A DNA stretch of 64,000 bases, from assembly GCF_000383855.1 (NCBI RefSeq), contig NZ_KB912877.1, forward strand, positions 124,001-188,000, in the 5' to 3' direction. Under the pieces are notes generated by a model. The model had not been told where the DNA came from and made no database searches. It saw nothing but the letters and a program-made list of their open reading frames with translations. Every line of letters begins with the position of its first letter. The stretch's first letter is position 1. This document shows positions 8,141-21,816 of this stretch, piece by piece. This DNA comes from Methylobacter marinus A45 (GTDB lineage Bacteria; Pseudomonadota; Gammaproteobacteria; Methylococcales; Methylomonadaceae). A program made the position numbers and the translations under genes.

Positions 8141-9190
8141 TTACCCTTTTAATTCTGTATAGCGAGTAAAGGCTGGCGTGCTTTTTTTGTCGAAGCCCTC
8201 GGCTGCTTTAATAATAAAAAATGCCGCTATGTTATTTCGCTCGGCAAATGTATAGCCCTCATCCGGACCGAGCACCATAATAGCCGTTGCCAATGCATCG
8301 GCCTCCATTGTCGTTTTACTCAGGATAGTGACCGATGCAAGCATATGCGTTATAGGCCTCCCCGATCTTGGATCAATAGTATGGGAAAAACGTACGCCAT
8401 CCACTTCAAAAAAGTTCCGGTAATCGCCGGAAGTCGCCATGGAAATATCGGTAATGGCAACCACCTTCCCTACCGTCCGCTTTTCTGCGGTTGGCTGCTC
8501 AATAGCTATCCGCCATGGGCCGCCGTTAATATTCTTTCCCTTGACTGTTATTTCTCCGCCGATCTCGACCATGTAGTCCGTTATGCCGTTTTTTTCCAAT
8601 AATAAGCCAACCTGATCCACTGCATAACCTTTTGCTATAGCCGACAAATCCACATATAACTCCGGAATCGCTTTTTTTATAGCGGATAAATCCTCTTTAA
8701 TACTTAGATGGTTATGGCCCGTTTTGTTCAATCGCTCCTGTATCGATACATTATCTGGCGCGACAAACTTCATCGGATCCGGACCGAATCCCCATAGATT
8801 AACCAGTGGCCCCACGGTTACGTCAAAGGCGCCGCCAGTCAAATGGCTAATTCTTTGCGCTTCTTTCAAAACCGTGAACAAAGGAGCTGAAACAGGCACC
8901 CAATCAATTGAGGTATTTTGATTAAAACGGGACAATTCCGAATCTTTTAGATAAGTGGACATTTGCCCGTCTATTTGATCCAGAACCTCCATAATTTGAT
9001 TCTTTAGTTGTTCCGGGAGCACCGGTTCAGGCAACCGGCTCACTTTGATGTGGAAGCTGGTACCCTCGGTTAATCCTGAATAAGTAAACGGGTACTCTTG
9101 CTGCTGCTCTGCTTTATTGCCACATGCGGACAATAAAAAAACGAGAAGCAGACAAAGCCATGCTCCTCGTTGCTGGTTGATAAATTTCAT
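8141..9190 (-). CDS. apbE: FAD:protein FMN transferase (NqrB/NqrC flavinylation)
   Basis: The 349-residue protein is an ApbE lipoprotein: the signal ends in the lipobox LLSAC, so it is anchored on the periplasmic side of the inner membrane. It transfers FMN from FAD to a Thr in target proteins. Family blocks are YKDSELSRFN-like LKDSELSRFNQN, GGAFDVTVGPLVNLWGFG, VDLSAIAKGYAVDQ and the ATSGDYRNFF block. Its targets are the flavinylation motifs visible in NqrB and NqrC of the same operon. It follows nqrF by about 60 bases that hold a strong hairpin. Confidence 0.95.
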   Translation of the reverse strand: MKFINQQRGAWLCLLLVFLLSACGNKAEQQQEYPFTYSGLTEGTSFHIKVSRLPEPVLPEQLKNQIMEVLDQIDGQMSTYLKDSELSRFNQNTSIDWVPVSAPLFTVLKEAQRISHLTGGAFDVTVGPLVNLWGFGPDPMKFVAPDNVSIQERLNKTGHNHLSIKEDLSAIKKAIPELYVDLSAIAKGYAVDQVGLLLEKNGITDYMVEIGGEITVKGKNINGGPWRIAIEQPTAEKRTVGKVVAITDISMATSGDYRNFFEVDGVRFSHTIDPRSGRPITHMLASVTILSKTTMEADALATAIMVLGPDEGYTFAERNNIAAFFIIKAAEGFDKKSTPAFTRYTELKG

Positions 9191-9208
9191 GTTATTCCGC
9201 TCACCCGC

Positions 9209-9233
9209 CCCCGCAAGGACTGGCCTTGCGGGG
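9209..9233 (-). other. Perfect 10-bp hairpin between nqrF and apbE
   Basis: CCCCGCAAGG, a 5-base loop and CCTTGCGGGG form a GC-rich stem directly after the nqrF stop. There is no T-run on the minus strand, so it is not a classical terminator. It may be an mRNA-processing or stability element that lowers expression of apbE and nqrM relative to the structural subunits; this is inference. Confidence 0.55.
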
Positions 9234-9251
9234 CGAGATACAAGGTCTTAC

Positions 9252-10472
9252 TTAACCGCCGAAGTCATCCAGGAAAATATTCTCTGGTTCAACGCCATTT
9301 TCCAATAGCATGTTAATGACTGACGAGTTCATGATCGGAGGCCCACACATGTAGAACTCACAATCTTCTGGCGCCGGATGGTTCTTGATATACTCTTCAA
9401 AAAGTACATTGTGAATGAAACCGGTATAACCTTCCCAGTTATCCTCAGGCAATGGATCCGACAAGGCAACATGCCATTCGAAGTTATCATTTTCTCTGGC
9501 CAGCATATCGAAATCTTCCACATAGAACATTTCGCGCTTGCTCCGAGCACCATACCAGAATGTCATTTTCCGTTTGGACTTCAGCCTGCGCAGTTGGTCG
9601 AAGATATGGGAACGCATAGGTGCCATACCCGCGCCACCGCCGATGAAGACCATTTCGGCATCGGTGTCTTTAGCGAAGAACTCGCCATAAGGACCGGAAA
9701 CGATACATTTATCACCGGGCTTCAAGTTAAAGATGTAAGAGGACATGATACCTGGCGGCACGCTGTCGGGAGCCCCCGGAGGCGGTGTCGCAATACGCAC
9801 GTTCAGCATGATTTCTTTTTCCTCAGGATAAGAAGCCATTGAATAAGCGCGCAGAGCCGGTTCTTTTACCTCGGACACATAACGCCACAAGTTATATTTG
9901 TCCCAATCCTCGTGGAATCTTTCTTCGATATTGAAATCGCTGTATTTTGCCACGTGCGGAGGACATTCAATCTGGATGTAACCGCCGGCGCGATATTTGA
10001 TTTCTTCACCTTCAGGCAATTCCAGTACCAGCTCTTTAATAAAAGTCGCTACGTTGTGATTGGATTTAACCGTGCACTCCCATTTCTTGACGCCGAAAAC
10101 ATCGTCTTCGACTTCAATTTCCATAGGATTTTTAACTGTAACCTGACAAGAAAGACGCTCGCCTTCAGCCGCTTCACGTTTAGTAATATGCGACGTCTCG
10201 GTAGGCAGAATTTCACCGCCGCCTGAATGTACTTTTACCCGACATTGGGCGCAAGTACCGCCACCGCCGCAAGCTGAGGGCACAAACAAGCCGTTGTCAG
10301 CCAGTGCCGTTAATAATTTTGAACCTACGGGTACATGAATTTTCTTTTCATCATTGATCAGAATTTCTACATCCCCCGAGGCAACCAGTTTATTTTTTGC
10401 ACCGATGATAATAAACACCAGCGCAATCACGATCACCGTGAAAATAATAATCCCTAATGCAATTTCCAGCAT
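9252..10472 (-). CDS. nqrF: Na+-translocating NADH:quinone reductase subunit F
   Basis: The 406-residue subunit takes electrons from NADH. The order is: one N-terminal membrane helix (residues 1-25), a 2Fe-2S ferredoxin domain with [15 protein letters not shown] and a later LSCQV cysteine, an FAD domain with RAYSMASYP, and a ferredoxin-reductase NADH domain with [12 protein letters not shown] and FYMCGPP. It ends in the family's FLDDFGG. Length is normal. It lies 12 bases after nqrE in the operon. Confidence 0.97.
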   Translation of the reverse strand: MLEIALGIIIFTVIVIALVFIIIGAKNKLVASGDVEILINDEKKIHVPVGSKLLTALADNGLFVPSACGGGGTCAQCRVKVHSGGGEILPTETSHITKREAAEGERLSCQVTVKNPMEIEVEDDVFGVKKWECTVKSNHNVATFIKELVLELPEGEEIKYRAGGYIQIECPPHVAKYSDFNIEERFHEDWDKYNLWRYVSEVKEPALRAYSMASYPEEKEIMLNVRIATPPPGAPDSVPPGIMSSYIFNLKPGDKCIVSGPYGEFFAKDTDAEMVFIGGGAGMAPMRSHIFDQLRRLKSKRKMTFWYGARSKREMFYVEDFDMLARENDNFEWHVALSDPLPEDNWEGYTGFIHNVLFEEYIKNHPAPEDCEFYMCGPPIMNSSVINMLLENGVEPENIFLDDFGG

Positions 10473-10484
10473 TATGCTACCTTC

Positions 10485-11093
10485 TTATAGTTGGATTCCA
10501 GAGAAAGCCATGAAGCCAAGCGACATCAGACCCGCAGTAATAAACGTAATACCCAAGCCTTGCAGACCGGCCGGAATATCACTGTATTTCAGTTTCTCGC
10601 GCACACCGGCAATTACCGTAATAGCCAATGCCCAGCCGAAACCGCTGCCGATGCCATAGGTAACACTCTCACCGAGGTTATAGTCACGTTCTATCATGAA
10701 TAAACTGCCCCCCAGAATGGCACAGTTCACGGTAATCAAGGGCAAGAAAATACCCAATGCCGAATACAGGGCCGGGAAAAACTTGTCCAGAATCATTTCC
10801 AGAATTTGAACCAGGGCGGCAATCATGCCGATACAGCTTAACAAGGCTAAAAAGCTCAAATCCACGCCAGTAATGCCCATCCAGGCCAGCGCATCTTCTT
10901 TTAGTAATGTATGGTAAATGACATTATTGGCCGGAACCGTAATGGTTTGCACCACCATGACCGCCACGCCCAATCCCATAGCTGTCGAAATTTTCTTGGA
11001 AACCGCCAGGAATGTACACATCCCCAGGAAGAATGCAAGCGCCAGGTTTTCAATGAAAACCGCTTTTATAAATAAGCTAATGTATGCTTCCAT
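10485..11093 (-). CDS. nqrE: Na+-translocating NADH:quinone reductase subunit E
   Basis: A 202-residue membrane protein with six predicted helices, starting [26 protein letters not shown], the typical NqrE opening. Together with NqrD it holds the Cys4-ligated iron centre in the membrane core (Cys in FFLGMCTF and in NCAILGGS). The start overlaps the nqrD stop by one base. Confidence 0.97.
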   Translation of the reverse strand: MEAYISLFIKAVFIENLALAFFLGMCTFLAVSKKISTAMGLGVAVMVVQTITVPANNVIYHTLLKEDALAWMGITGVDLSFLALLSCIGMIAALVQILEMILDKFFPALYSALGIFLPLITVNCAILGGSLFMIERDYNLGESVTYGIGSGFGWALAITVIAGVREKLKYSDIPAGLQGLGITFITAGLMSLGFMAFSGIQL

Positions 11094-11773
11094 TAGTGAT
11101 GCCCTCCTTCACCATGAGCAATCGACATGATTTTAAAATCCGGCTGTTCATTTTGTTCCGGTTTCCATTGTCGAATCGCCCAGATAAGCAAGCCGATGAT
11201 AAAGAACGCACTGGGAGGCAACAGCATCAAACCGTTAGGGTCATACCAGCCGCCATCTTTGGCCAATTGGAATACTTCGATACCCAATAATTTTCCCGAA
11301 CCCAGCGTTTCTCTGAAAAAGGCCACCAGAACAAGAATCAGGCTGTAACCCAAACCGTTGCCGATACCATCCATGAAACTTGCCAGCGGTGGATTTTTCA
11401 TCGCATAGGCTTCAGCACGCCCCATAACGATACAGTTGGTGATAATCAGACCCACGAAAACAGACAACTGCTTGCTGATTTCATAAGCAAAGGCCTTCAG
11501 GATTTGATCGACCACAATTACCAATGACGCAATAATGATCATCTGCACGATAATCCGGATACTGCTTGGAATGTGGTTTCTGATGGCACTGATCGCCGCA
11601 CTTGAGCAAGCTGTCACGGATGTCAGCGCGAGCGCCATGATCAGCGACGTGGACATCTGCGACGTTACCGCCAAGGCCGAACAAATTCCCAGAACCTGCA
11701 AAGTAATGGGGTTATTGTTGACCAATGGGGTGGTCAATACTTTTTTTGTTTCGCTAGTTAATATTGCACTCAT
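11093..11773 (-). CDS. nqrD: Na+-translocating NADH:quinone reductase subunit D
   Basis: A 226-residue six-helix membrane subunit homologous to NqrE in inverted topology. The half-helix cysteines are in [10 protein letters not shown] and [13 protein letters not shown]. The C-terminal tail is charged and ends in HGEGGHH. It overlaps nqrC by four bases (ATGA) and nqrE by one base, indicating strict cotranslation of the complex. Confidence 0.97.
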   Translation of the reverse strand: MSAILTSETKKVLTTPLVNNNPITLQVLGICSALAVTSQMSTSLIMALALTSVTACSSAAISAIRNHIPSSIRIIVQMIIIASLVIVVDQILKAFAYEISKQLSVFVGLIITNCIVMGRAEAYAMKNPPLASFMDGIGNGLGYSLILVLVAFFRETLGSGKLLGIEVFQLAKDGGWYDPNGLMLLPPSAFFIIGLLIWAIRQWKPEQNEQPDFKIMSIAHGEGGHH

Positions 11774-12618
11774 GACTGATTCTCCCCAGCTCTTACTTTA
11801 TTTAAATATGGCGCAAAACCTTCATTGCTCATCCAGTATCTAATAAGATTGGTTACACCATTACTGGTCAAGGTAGCACCAGCCAAACCGTCCACCTGAT
11901 ATTCGGAGCCTGGTTTACTAGTGTCCACCACGCCTTTGATCAACCTTAAAACAGGTTCTCCGGATTCGGAATAGACTTTCTTGCCATTCCATAACGCACG
12001 CCAGTTGGGATTGACAACTTCACCGCCCAGCCCGGGTGTTTCGGCTTGATCGTAGAAGTTGATGCTTTGTACGGTTTGACCATCAGCCGCCAATGAAAGA
12101 AACCCGTACATCGTCGACCATAGCCCGTATCCATGCACAGGCAGAATAATGGATTGAATAACATCGTCTTTCTTAACCAGATAAATTTTGGCAATTTTCG
12201 CTTTGGCGCGAATGCTGGCAATATCTTTTTCCGATGGAATGGCCAGGCGTTGCGCCGGATCTTTAGCCGCTTTGCGTTGATCATAAGCCGCGACATCCAT
12301 ATTCTCGACATAATCACCGGTTTCAATATCGACCAGCTTGGCCTCGATTCGCTCATCGAAAGCCTGGTTGATATCGGTATCAGCGTCCAATAACCCTGCC
12401 ACATCAAGAATATTTTTCTTCATGTCGAGTTCTTTGTTGCCGATTTGCAAAGGTTTCAAGGCGACAGCCGCAAATGAAACCAAAACCGCGCAGAGCAAGC
12501 ACAGCGATAATGCAATAGCAATAGTCTTTTCCAGACTATCGTTATGCAGAGCCAGGATCTTGTCCCGGTAAACCTTGAATTTTTCGTAATGTTCACATTT
12601 TTTGACTGCGTTAGGCAT
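11770..12618 (-). CDS. nqrC: Na+-translocating NADH:quinone reductase subunit C (FMN-bearing)
   Basis: A 282-residue subunit with one N-terminal membrane helix (about residues 33-52) and a periplasmic FMN-binding domain. The covalent FMN site is [13 protein letters not shown] near residue 245, where the Thr in GAT is modified by Apb[14 protein letters not shown] and ETPGLGGEV are family blocks. Overlaps nqrB by eight bases. Confidence 0.97.
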   Translation of the reverse strand: MPNAVKKCEHYEKFKVYRDKILALHNDSLEKTIAIALSLCLLCAVLVSFAAVALKPLQIGNKELDMKKNILDVAGLLDADTDINQAFDERIEAKLVDIETGDYVENMDVAAYDQRKAAKDPAQRLAIPSEKDIASIRAKAKIAKIYLVKKDDVIQSIILPVHGYGLWSTMYGFLSLAADGQTVQSINFYDQAETPGLGGEVVNPNWRALWNGKKVYSESGEPVLRLIKGVVDTSKPGSEYQVDGLAGATLTSNGVTNLIRYWMSNEGFAPYLNKVRAGENQS

Positions 12619-13812
12619 GACGTTTCATCCTTCTCTTAATATTTGCCTGAACGACAAAGTAATCAATAATCGGCGCAAACATATTGGCGAACAGAATCGC
12701 CAGCATCATGCCTTCAGGAAAAGCAGGATTGACGACACGAATCAATACGACCATCACACCAATCAGCACACCAAAAATCCACCGCCCCGTATCGGTCACA
12801 GCCGCAGTGACAGGATCGGTTGCCATATACACCATTCCGAAAGCAAAACCGCCCAATGTCAAATGCCAATACCAAGGCATCGCAAACATCGGATTAGTCT
12901 CGCTGCCAATAATATTAAACAGTAATGAAGACAGCACCATGCCGATAAGGACACCGCCCACGATCCGGTAAGAGGCTACGCGCGTATAAAGCAGGAATGC
13001 CGCGCCGAGTAAAATGGCGAACGTGGATGTTTCCCCCATAGAGCCCGGCATGAAACCGAAAAAGGTTTGAAACCAGCCATAATTAGCTGCTTGAATGGCT
13101 TCCATACCGCCTGTTGCGGCAAGGCCTAACGGTGTCGCCGCCGTGTAGCCGTCAACCGCTACCCAGACCGCATCGCCTGAAATAGACGCCGGATAGGCAA
13201 AGAACAAAAACGCACGACCGGTCAACGCAGGGTTCAGGAAGTTTTTACCGGTTCCGCCGAATACTTCTTTACCGATAACTATACCGAATGAAATACCCAG
13301 GCCCACTTGCCACCAAGGCATGTCGGGCGGCAGAATCAATGCATAGAGCATTGACGAAACCAGAAAGCCTTCGTTGACTTCATGGCCGCGGACAGTTGCA
13401 AACAAGACTTCCCAAACGCCGCCGACCGCCAGTGTTACGATATAAATAGGCAGGAAGTACAAAGCGCCATGGATCAAATTAGACAATGGATTATAGGGGC
13501 TATAACCGAAGATCATCATCGGGATGCTGCGCCAATTGTCCGCTTTCTCCAATCCCATGGCTTCCATGGCCAAATTGGCCTGATAGCCTGTGTTATACAT
13601 GGCCATCAGGATACAGAAAAATGTTGCTATCACAACAAAAGTCATGGTTCGTTTCAGATCGTTACCATCACGAACATGCGTTGTACCGCGCGTTACATCA
13701 GCGGGTGTATAAATAAAAGTATCCACCATCTCATAGAGACCGTAATACTTTTCTAACCTGCCGCCTTTTGTAAAATGCGGCTCTATGCTATCTAAAAAGT
13801 CTCTAGCCGACA

Positions 13813-13813
<1 letters not shown>
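12611..13813 (-). CDS. nqrB: Na+-translocating NADH:quinone reductase subunit B (FMN-bearing)
   Basis: The 400-residue main membrane subunit and sodium channel. It has about ten membrane helices, the flavinylation motif VDGYTAATPLG (FMN-linked Thr), GKEVFGGTGKNFLNPAL and the C-terminal [13 protein letters not shown]. It also binds riboflavin and quinone in the family. Its start shares one base with the nqrA stop. Confidence 0.97.
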
Positions 13814-17104
<3,291 letters not shown>

Positions 17105-17719
17105 GATATTGCAATTGCTAAGAGAGACCGGAATCATCAACCAATTCTATGCTCTCGATAAATTAGGCTGGGTTTATTGTACTGATTTAGTTTAATTTAT
17201 ATAAGTTATAAGATTAGCAACACACTCATCTATAGCCAAGCTATCCTATTGAATATAAATATTATTTTATTTATTGAAATAATAAATTAACCAACAGGCA
17301 ATAGAGTTGTCCGACATATCCATATTCATGATGAGCATCAAAGTAGCTTTGTAATTCAGCCTAAACCCAATATATCATCTTTATTATTATCCTCTAATAT
17401 AATAATTATTAAATATTGGTTGTTTTGTATTTTGCCAGTATTCGGAATAATTTTTTAATTGCCATTGCCCATACGCTCAATGTTACTCATATCCGGCAAC
17501 CGGCATGATGCGAATTCCTTGCCCTTTGACAAAGTATGATAAACAGAATAAGAAACCATCCCTGATTAACCCAGTTATTAAGGATTCATTGTTTCTCGTA
17601 ATCGGCAAGATTTCACGCGATTCTTAATGATGAATTTAATGACGCGTTAATTTTTTAGATAAAAAATTCCACGCGGAATGATTAAGTTGTTATTAGCAAT
17701 AGCACTGATTATGCTTAAG

Positions 17720-17749
17720 ACTAATGTTCAATTAAAATTGAACATTAGT
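17720..17749. repeat. Perfect 14-bp inverted repeat
   Basis: ACTAATGTTCAATT, two A bases, then AATTGAACATTAGT form a perfect palindromic stem. It is AT-rich with no GC core and no clean T-run, so it looks more like a dimeric regulator site or a replication/structural element than a terminator. It lies about 310 bases upstream of the carboxypeptidase start. Confidence 0.7.
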
Positions 17750-17906
17750 TTGTATGTAGATCAGCCTGTCGCAACCAGACTGCCAATGATAAAAAAATAC
17801 AAAAATGTCAAATGGTTTATAACTTATTTTTCACAACTCCGCGGATAGTGGCAGTACTTAACCGGACAGGTTTCATATCGATTCCGGCAGCGTATCACTA
17901 ATTCAA

Positions 17907-17916
17907 TTGGTATAAT
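17907..17916 (+). promoter_or_regulatory. Extended -10 promoter for the D,D-carboxypeptidase gene
   Basis: TTGGTATAAT contains the TGn extension directly before a perfect TATAAT. No clear -35 is present, consistent with an extended -10 promoter. Transcription would start near 17923, giving a 5' leader of about 108 bases before the GTG start at 18032. Confidence 0.5.
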
Positions 17917-18031
17917 GCGCGTTTAAATTTCACTTGTACTATTCGTTAGGTTTAACAAATGCAAAATTAGCTCGTAACCGTGCTTTAGCTATCAATCAAA
18001 TTTTTAATAAACCAACTTCCTATTACTAAAC

Positions 18032-19153
18032 GTGAAATTCATTCGACTTATTTTGCTGCCTGTTTTGTTATTTTTCGTATCTGAAATCAGTTACGGAAGA
18101 TACGCCGCCATCGTAATAGATGCCGATAACGGCCGCATATTGCACGAGGTGGAGGCAAATCATCTCTGGTTTCCAGCCTCCCTCACTAAAACCATGACGC
18201 TTTACATGACCTTTGACGCGTTAAAAAAAGGTCAAATCAGTCTGGATGATAAATTGACTGCCTCCAGGCACGCTGCTCAGCAACCGAATAGCAAGCTGGG
18301 CTTGAGGCAGGGAGAAAAATTAACCGTCAAAGAGGCTGTTTTGGCGGTCATCACGCGCTCCGCCAATGATGTGGCTGTTGTTCTTGGAGAAGAATTGGGA
18401 GGCACTGAAGAAAACTTTGGAGCGATGATGACAGCCAAGGCGCACGCATTGGGAATGCGCAGCACCCGATTCATGAATGCGACCGGACTTCCCAATGACA
18501 TGCAAGTCACCACTTCACGAGATCTCGCGGTTTTGGCCTGGCGAATCCAACGTGACTTTCCCCGGTATTATGAGTTTTTCTCGGCTAAAAATTTTGATTA
18601 CAAAGGAACCACTTTACGCAGCATCAATGCTTTCGTAAAAAACTACCCTGGCGCGGAAGGCATGAAGACAGGATTCACCTGCGGGTCGGGCTATAACTTG
18701 ATGGCTTCGGCTCATAAGAATGGTCACCGATTGATCGGAGTGGTATTAGGCGGAATGACCAGCAAGGAACGCTATCAACTCATGACTCAGTTAATGGATG
18801 CCGGGTTCGCCAAAGAACCTGCCCCTCCCTCATCAAAAAACATTAATTCCATACAAATCAGATCTGTCGGAACCCCGCCTTATCAGCTAGGCTGCGGCAG
18901 TCATCCGGCTACTTCAACTCGACTGGCGCAGGGCGATGGCATTAACAAGAGCAAAGCCAGACAGATCAAAAGATTAAATAAAACCAAGCAAGCAAGCAAA
19001 GCAAAGAAGGCCCGCAAAATCCGGGGAACGGCTAAAGCAAAGAAGATCCGCACCCCCCGGAGAACGGCTAAAGCAAAAAGCACTAGCAGAATCAAATCCG
19101 TGATCAAAACAAAGAAAAGCGTGAAAACAGCCAAGAAAACGACTAGCAAATAA
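18032..19153 (+). CDS. D-alanyl-D-alanine carboxypeptidase (PBP5/6 class, S11) with lysine-rich tail
   Basis: The 373-residue protein has a signal peptide (cut near ISYG) and a complete S11 domain: ASLTKTM (SxxK nucleophile, near residue 51), SAN (about residue 111) and KTGFTCGSG (about residue 213). It trims the terminal D-Ala of cell-wall pentapeptides in the periplasm. GTG start. The usual PBP5 beta domain and amphipathic membrane anchor are missing. Instead the last ~70 residues are a basic Lys/Ala/Thr/Arg tail with repeats such as RTAKAKKIRTPRRTAKAK, like histone H1-type tails. That tail could bind polyanions such as teichoic-like polymers, LPS or DNA; this is inference. Confidence 0.9.
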   Translation: MKFIRLILLPVLLFFVSEISYGRYAAIVIDADNGRILHEVEANHLWFPASLTKTMTLYMTFDALKKGQISLDDKLTASRHAAQQPNSKLGLRQGEKLTVKEAVLAVITRSANDVAVVLGEELGGTEENFGAMMTAKAHALGMRSTRFMNATGLPNDMQVTTSRDLAVLAWRIQRDFPRYYEFFSAKNFDYKGTTLRSINAFVKNYPGAEGMKTGFTCGSGYNLMASAHKNGHRLIGVVLGGMTSKERYQLMTQLMDAGFAKEPAPPSSKNINSIQIRSVGTPPYQLGCGSHPATSTRLAQGDGINKSKARQIKRLNKTKQASKAKKARKIRGTAKAKKIRTPRRTAKAKSTSRIKSVIKTKKSVKTAKKTTSK

Positions 19154-19263
19154 TTATAAGGAATTGCCTCGTTACTTTAAAAACCGCTTATTAAGCATGC
19201 AATTAATTTCCTTATAGAATAATCATGCAAGACCCTGCTTTATAATGCCAAGCAATAAGGAAA

Positions 19264-19320
19264 CATCCCTGCGGGATGACGCCAATGATTGGGAAGAGGG
19301 GCTGCATCCCCTTCCCAATC
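19264..19320. repeat. Pair of hairpins in the convergent gap between dacA-like gene and galE
   Basis: CATCCC/GGGATG with a 3-base loop at 19264-19278 is followed by GATTGGGAAG (19287-19296) and CTTCCCAATC (19311-19320) around an inner GGG/CCC pair. The remaining 295-base gap (19154-19448) carries no gene. The arrangement looks like a small REP-type repeat or bidirectional terminator; there is no strong T-run. Confidence 0.5.
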
Positions 19321-19448
19321 CGCGCCCAAGAAAACAACTTCGCTTCGCTTGTTGCGGGCGCTCCTTTCAGCCTGAAGGCCGAGGTCTAAAACCAGCAAGG
19401 AATAATGATCAACTTTAACAGGGTTTCGACCTTATCCGAAAGTTACTC

Positions 19449-20498
19449 TTAAACATACCCTTGCGGATTTTGGCACTGCCAGTTCCAGGTATCCGCAATC
19501 ATATCATCAAGGTTTTTCTCTGCCTTCCAGCCAAGTTCCTTATATGCCAACTCAGGATTGGCAAAGCATTCGGCAAGATCCCCCGCCCGGCGCGGAGCAA
19601 TTTTGTAATCGACTTTTCGCCCGGTAACCGCTTCGAAGGTTTTTATGATTTCAAGCACGCTATAACCTCTGCCTGTACCGAGATTATAGGCTTTGCATCC
19701 GCCCAACTCGAATTTTTCACTCTGCAGCACGTCCAATGCCTTGAGATGGCCTTTGACCAGATCGACCACATGAATATAATCCCTGACACCGGTGCCGTCA
19801 TGAGTCGGATAGTCATCGCCGAATACGGATAATTGCTTCAGTTTGCCGATGGCCACCTGCGAAACATAAGGCATCAGGTTATTGGGAATGCCATTGGGGT
19901 CTTCGCCGATCAAGCCGCTTTCGTGCGCACCGATCGGATTAAAATAGCGCAACAAGGCGATTTTCCAGGGAGATTGCGCCCCAATGACACTATCGGCCGC
20001 CGACAGGTCGCGCAAAATCTCCTCTATCATGTATTTGGACCGCCCATAGGGATTGATCGCGCCTAAAGGAAAATCCTCGGCATACTGGACAGATGCGAAT
20101 TCCCCGTAAACGGTAGCGGAAGAGCTGAATACCAGTTGCTTGACATTGGCCTCGGACATGGCTTCAGCCAGCACCAGTGTGCCATATACATTGTTATGAT
20201 AGTAATTTAACGGCTGTGCACACGATTCGCCCACCGCCTTTAATCCGGCGAAATGCATAACGGCAGTGATGGACTCCCGATTGAAAATCGCTGCCAGCGC
20301 CTGCTTGTCGCGAATATCCGCCTCATAAAACTGTAGCGATTTGCCGGTTATCCGCTCCACCCGGCGCAAAGACTCCGGTTTGCTGTTAGACAGATTATCG
20401 ACAACGACAACCTGATATTCAGCCTCCAGCAGTTCAACACACGCATGACTGCCAATATAACCGGCTCCGCCGGTGACCAATACCGTTTGTTTGCTCAC
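19449..20498 (-). CDS. galE: UDP-glucose 4-epimerase
   Basis: The 349-residue product is a short-chain dehydrogenase-fold epimerase interconverting UDP-glucose and UDP-galactose for surface polysaccharides. VTGGAGYIGSH is the NAD-binding loop, SSSATVYGE and YGRSKYMIEEIL hold the catalytic Ser/Thr and Tyr-x3-Lys, and NLGTGRGYSVLE is the late substrate block. It starts five bases after the corC stop, at the position where lnt is often found, and may be the last gene of the miaB-ybeZ-ybeY-corC operon. Confidence 0.95.
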   Translation of the reverse strand: MSKQTVLVTGGAGYIGSHACVELLEAEYQVVVVDNLSNSKPESLRRVERITGKSLQFYEADIRDKQALAAIFNRESITAVMHFAGLKAVGESCAQPLNYYHNNVYGTLVLAEAMSEANVKQLVFSSSATVYGEFASVQYAEDFPLGAINPYGRSKYMIEEILRDLSAADSVIGAQSPWKIALLRYFNPIGAHESGLIGEDPNGIPNNLMPYVSQVAIGKLKQLSVFGDDYPTHDGTGVRDYIHVVDLVKGHLKALDVLQSEKFELGGCKAYNLGTGRGYSVLEIIKTFEAVTGRKVDYKIAPRRAGDLAECFANPELAYKELGWKAEKNLDDMIADTWNWQCQNPQGYV

Positions 20499-20503
20499 AC
20501 CTG

Positions 20504-21358
20504 CTATCCTCCTCCATTAGTCGTTTTTTTTAACTTAATCAGGTGCAAACGCCGATTATCAGCCCTGATTATTTCGAAACGTAAATTATCGACAACCAGG
20601 CTTTCGCCTTTTTTGGGCATGTGCTCCATCTGGCTGACAATAAATCCGCCAACGGTATCGTACTCGTCCGTTTCCAAATGCGTGGAAAAATAGTCATCGA
20701 ATTCTTCTATCGGCGTTAAGGCTTTGACCATGAATTCATTTTCACTGCGCTGGGAGATATAGCCTTCATCTTCCTGCTCATCGTATTCATCCTCGATTTC
20801 ACCGACAATTTGTTCTAACACGTCCTCAATGGTGACCAAACCGGCCGCCAATCCATACTCATCGATCACAATCGCCATGTGATCGCGGTTGGTGCGGAAT
20901 TCTTTCAGCAAAACATTCAAGCGTTTGCTTTCCGGAACAAAATTGACCGGACGCATGATTTCTTCAACTTTTAGATGCTTATTTTGCAAGGCGTGCGCCA
21001 ACAGATCCTTTGCCAGCAAAATACCGACAACTTTACTGCGATCATCTTCAATAACCGGAAAACGTGAATGCGCCGATTCCAAAACCAGCGGAAAGATGGT
21101 GTCGAGCTCTGCGTCACGCGGCACTACCACCATTTGAATACGCGGAATCATAATATCCCTGACCCGCATTTCGGATACTTGTAGAACCCCTTCAATCATG
21201 GACAGGGCATCGGTATCCAGTAATCGTTTTTCCCTAGCTTCTCTCAATATTTCAAGAAGGTCATCCAAATCTTGCGGCTCCCCGGTCAGCAGATGGCTGA
21301 TTTTATCGACCCAACTTTTCTGCGGGGAGTTTCTACTTGGGGGGTGTTCATCGCTCAT
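20504..21358 (-). CDS. corC: CorC/HlyC-family CBS-domain transporter-associated protein
   Basis: The 284-residue cytoplasmic protein has two CBS domains (MIPRIQMVVVPRD and MRPVNFVPESKRLN mark their starts) and a C-terminal CorC_HlyC domain (VGGFIVSQMEHMPKKGE). Members are linked to magnesium and cobalt export. There are no membrane segments, as in E. coli CorC (YbeX). It overlaps ybeY by four bases (ATGA). Confidence 0.93.
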   Translation of the reverse strand: MSDEHPPSRNSPQKSWVDKISHLLTGEPQDLDDLLEILREAREKRLLDTDALSMIEGVLQVSEMRVRDIMIPRIQMVVVPRDAELDTIFPLVLESAHSRFPVIEDDRSKVVGILLAKDLLAHALQNKHLKVEEIMRPVNFVPESKRLNVLLKEFRTNRDHMAIVIDEYGLAAGLVTIEDVLEQIVGEIEDEYDEQEDEGYISQRSENEFMVKALTPIEEFDDYFSTHLETDEYDTVGGFIVSQMEHMPKKGESLVVDNLRFEIIRADNRRLHLIKLKKTTNGGG

Positions 21359-21816
21359 GCTTCTATTACCTCTGTATAAGGATTATTTATATCCAGTTTC
21401 TTCAGAATTTCCATCTCTTTGCTTTCCATCTGTTCGGCTTCATCATCGTCGATATGATCATAGCCCAATAAGTGCAATACGCCATGTACAATAATATGCG
21501 CCCAATGGTGACCCGGCATCTTGCCCTGCTCATCCGCTTCCCTGGCGACTACCGGCGCGCAGATCACCAGATCGCCCAATAAATTCAATTCAAAGCCGTC
21601 AGGCACCTCGAAAGGAAAGCTGAGAATATTGGTCGGGCCTTTTTTATGCCGATATTGTTCATTGAGTTGGGCACTTTCCGTTTCATCGACAATGCGAACG
21701 ACAATTTCGAAATCTTGATCGACATCCTCAAGCGCCGCATCGATCCATGTCTGAATTTGCGCCTGATCCGGTTGTCCTTCCGATTCAAAAACGCGCTGAA
21801 TCTCAATTTGGCTCAT
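21355..21816 (-). CDS. ybeY: rRNA maturation endoribonuclease YbeY
   Basis: The 153-residue protein has the zinc-binding signature HIIVHGVLHLLGYDH followed by D-x-E residues, and the early block TNILSFPFEVPDG. YbeY takes part in 16S rRNA 3'-end maturation and ribosome quality control. The start overlaps the ybeZ stop (TAATG), the usual arrangement. Confidence 0.96.
   Translation of the reverse strand: MSQIEIQRVFESEGQPDQAQIQTWIDAALEDVDQDFEIVVRIVDETESAQLNEQYRHKKGPTNILSFPFEVPDGFELNLLGDLVICAPVVAREADEQGKMPGHHWAHIIVHGVLHLLGYDHIDDDEAEQMESKEMEILKKLDINNPYTEVIEA

Larger units (their letters stand above)
17105..18031. other. AT-rich 927-base intergenic region between divergent selO and carboxypeptidase genes
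   Basis: No coding frame, tRNA or known RNA motif is evident. The stretch 17160-17760 is strongly AT-rich with many short stop-filled frames. The features I can name are the 28+2 base palindrome at 17720-17749 and an extended -10 promoter at 17907-17916; both are listed separately. The size is unusual for this otherwise compact chromosome. Confidence 0.5.
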
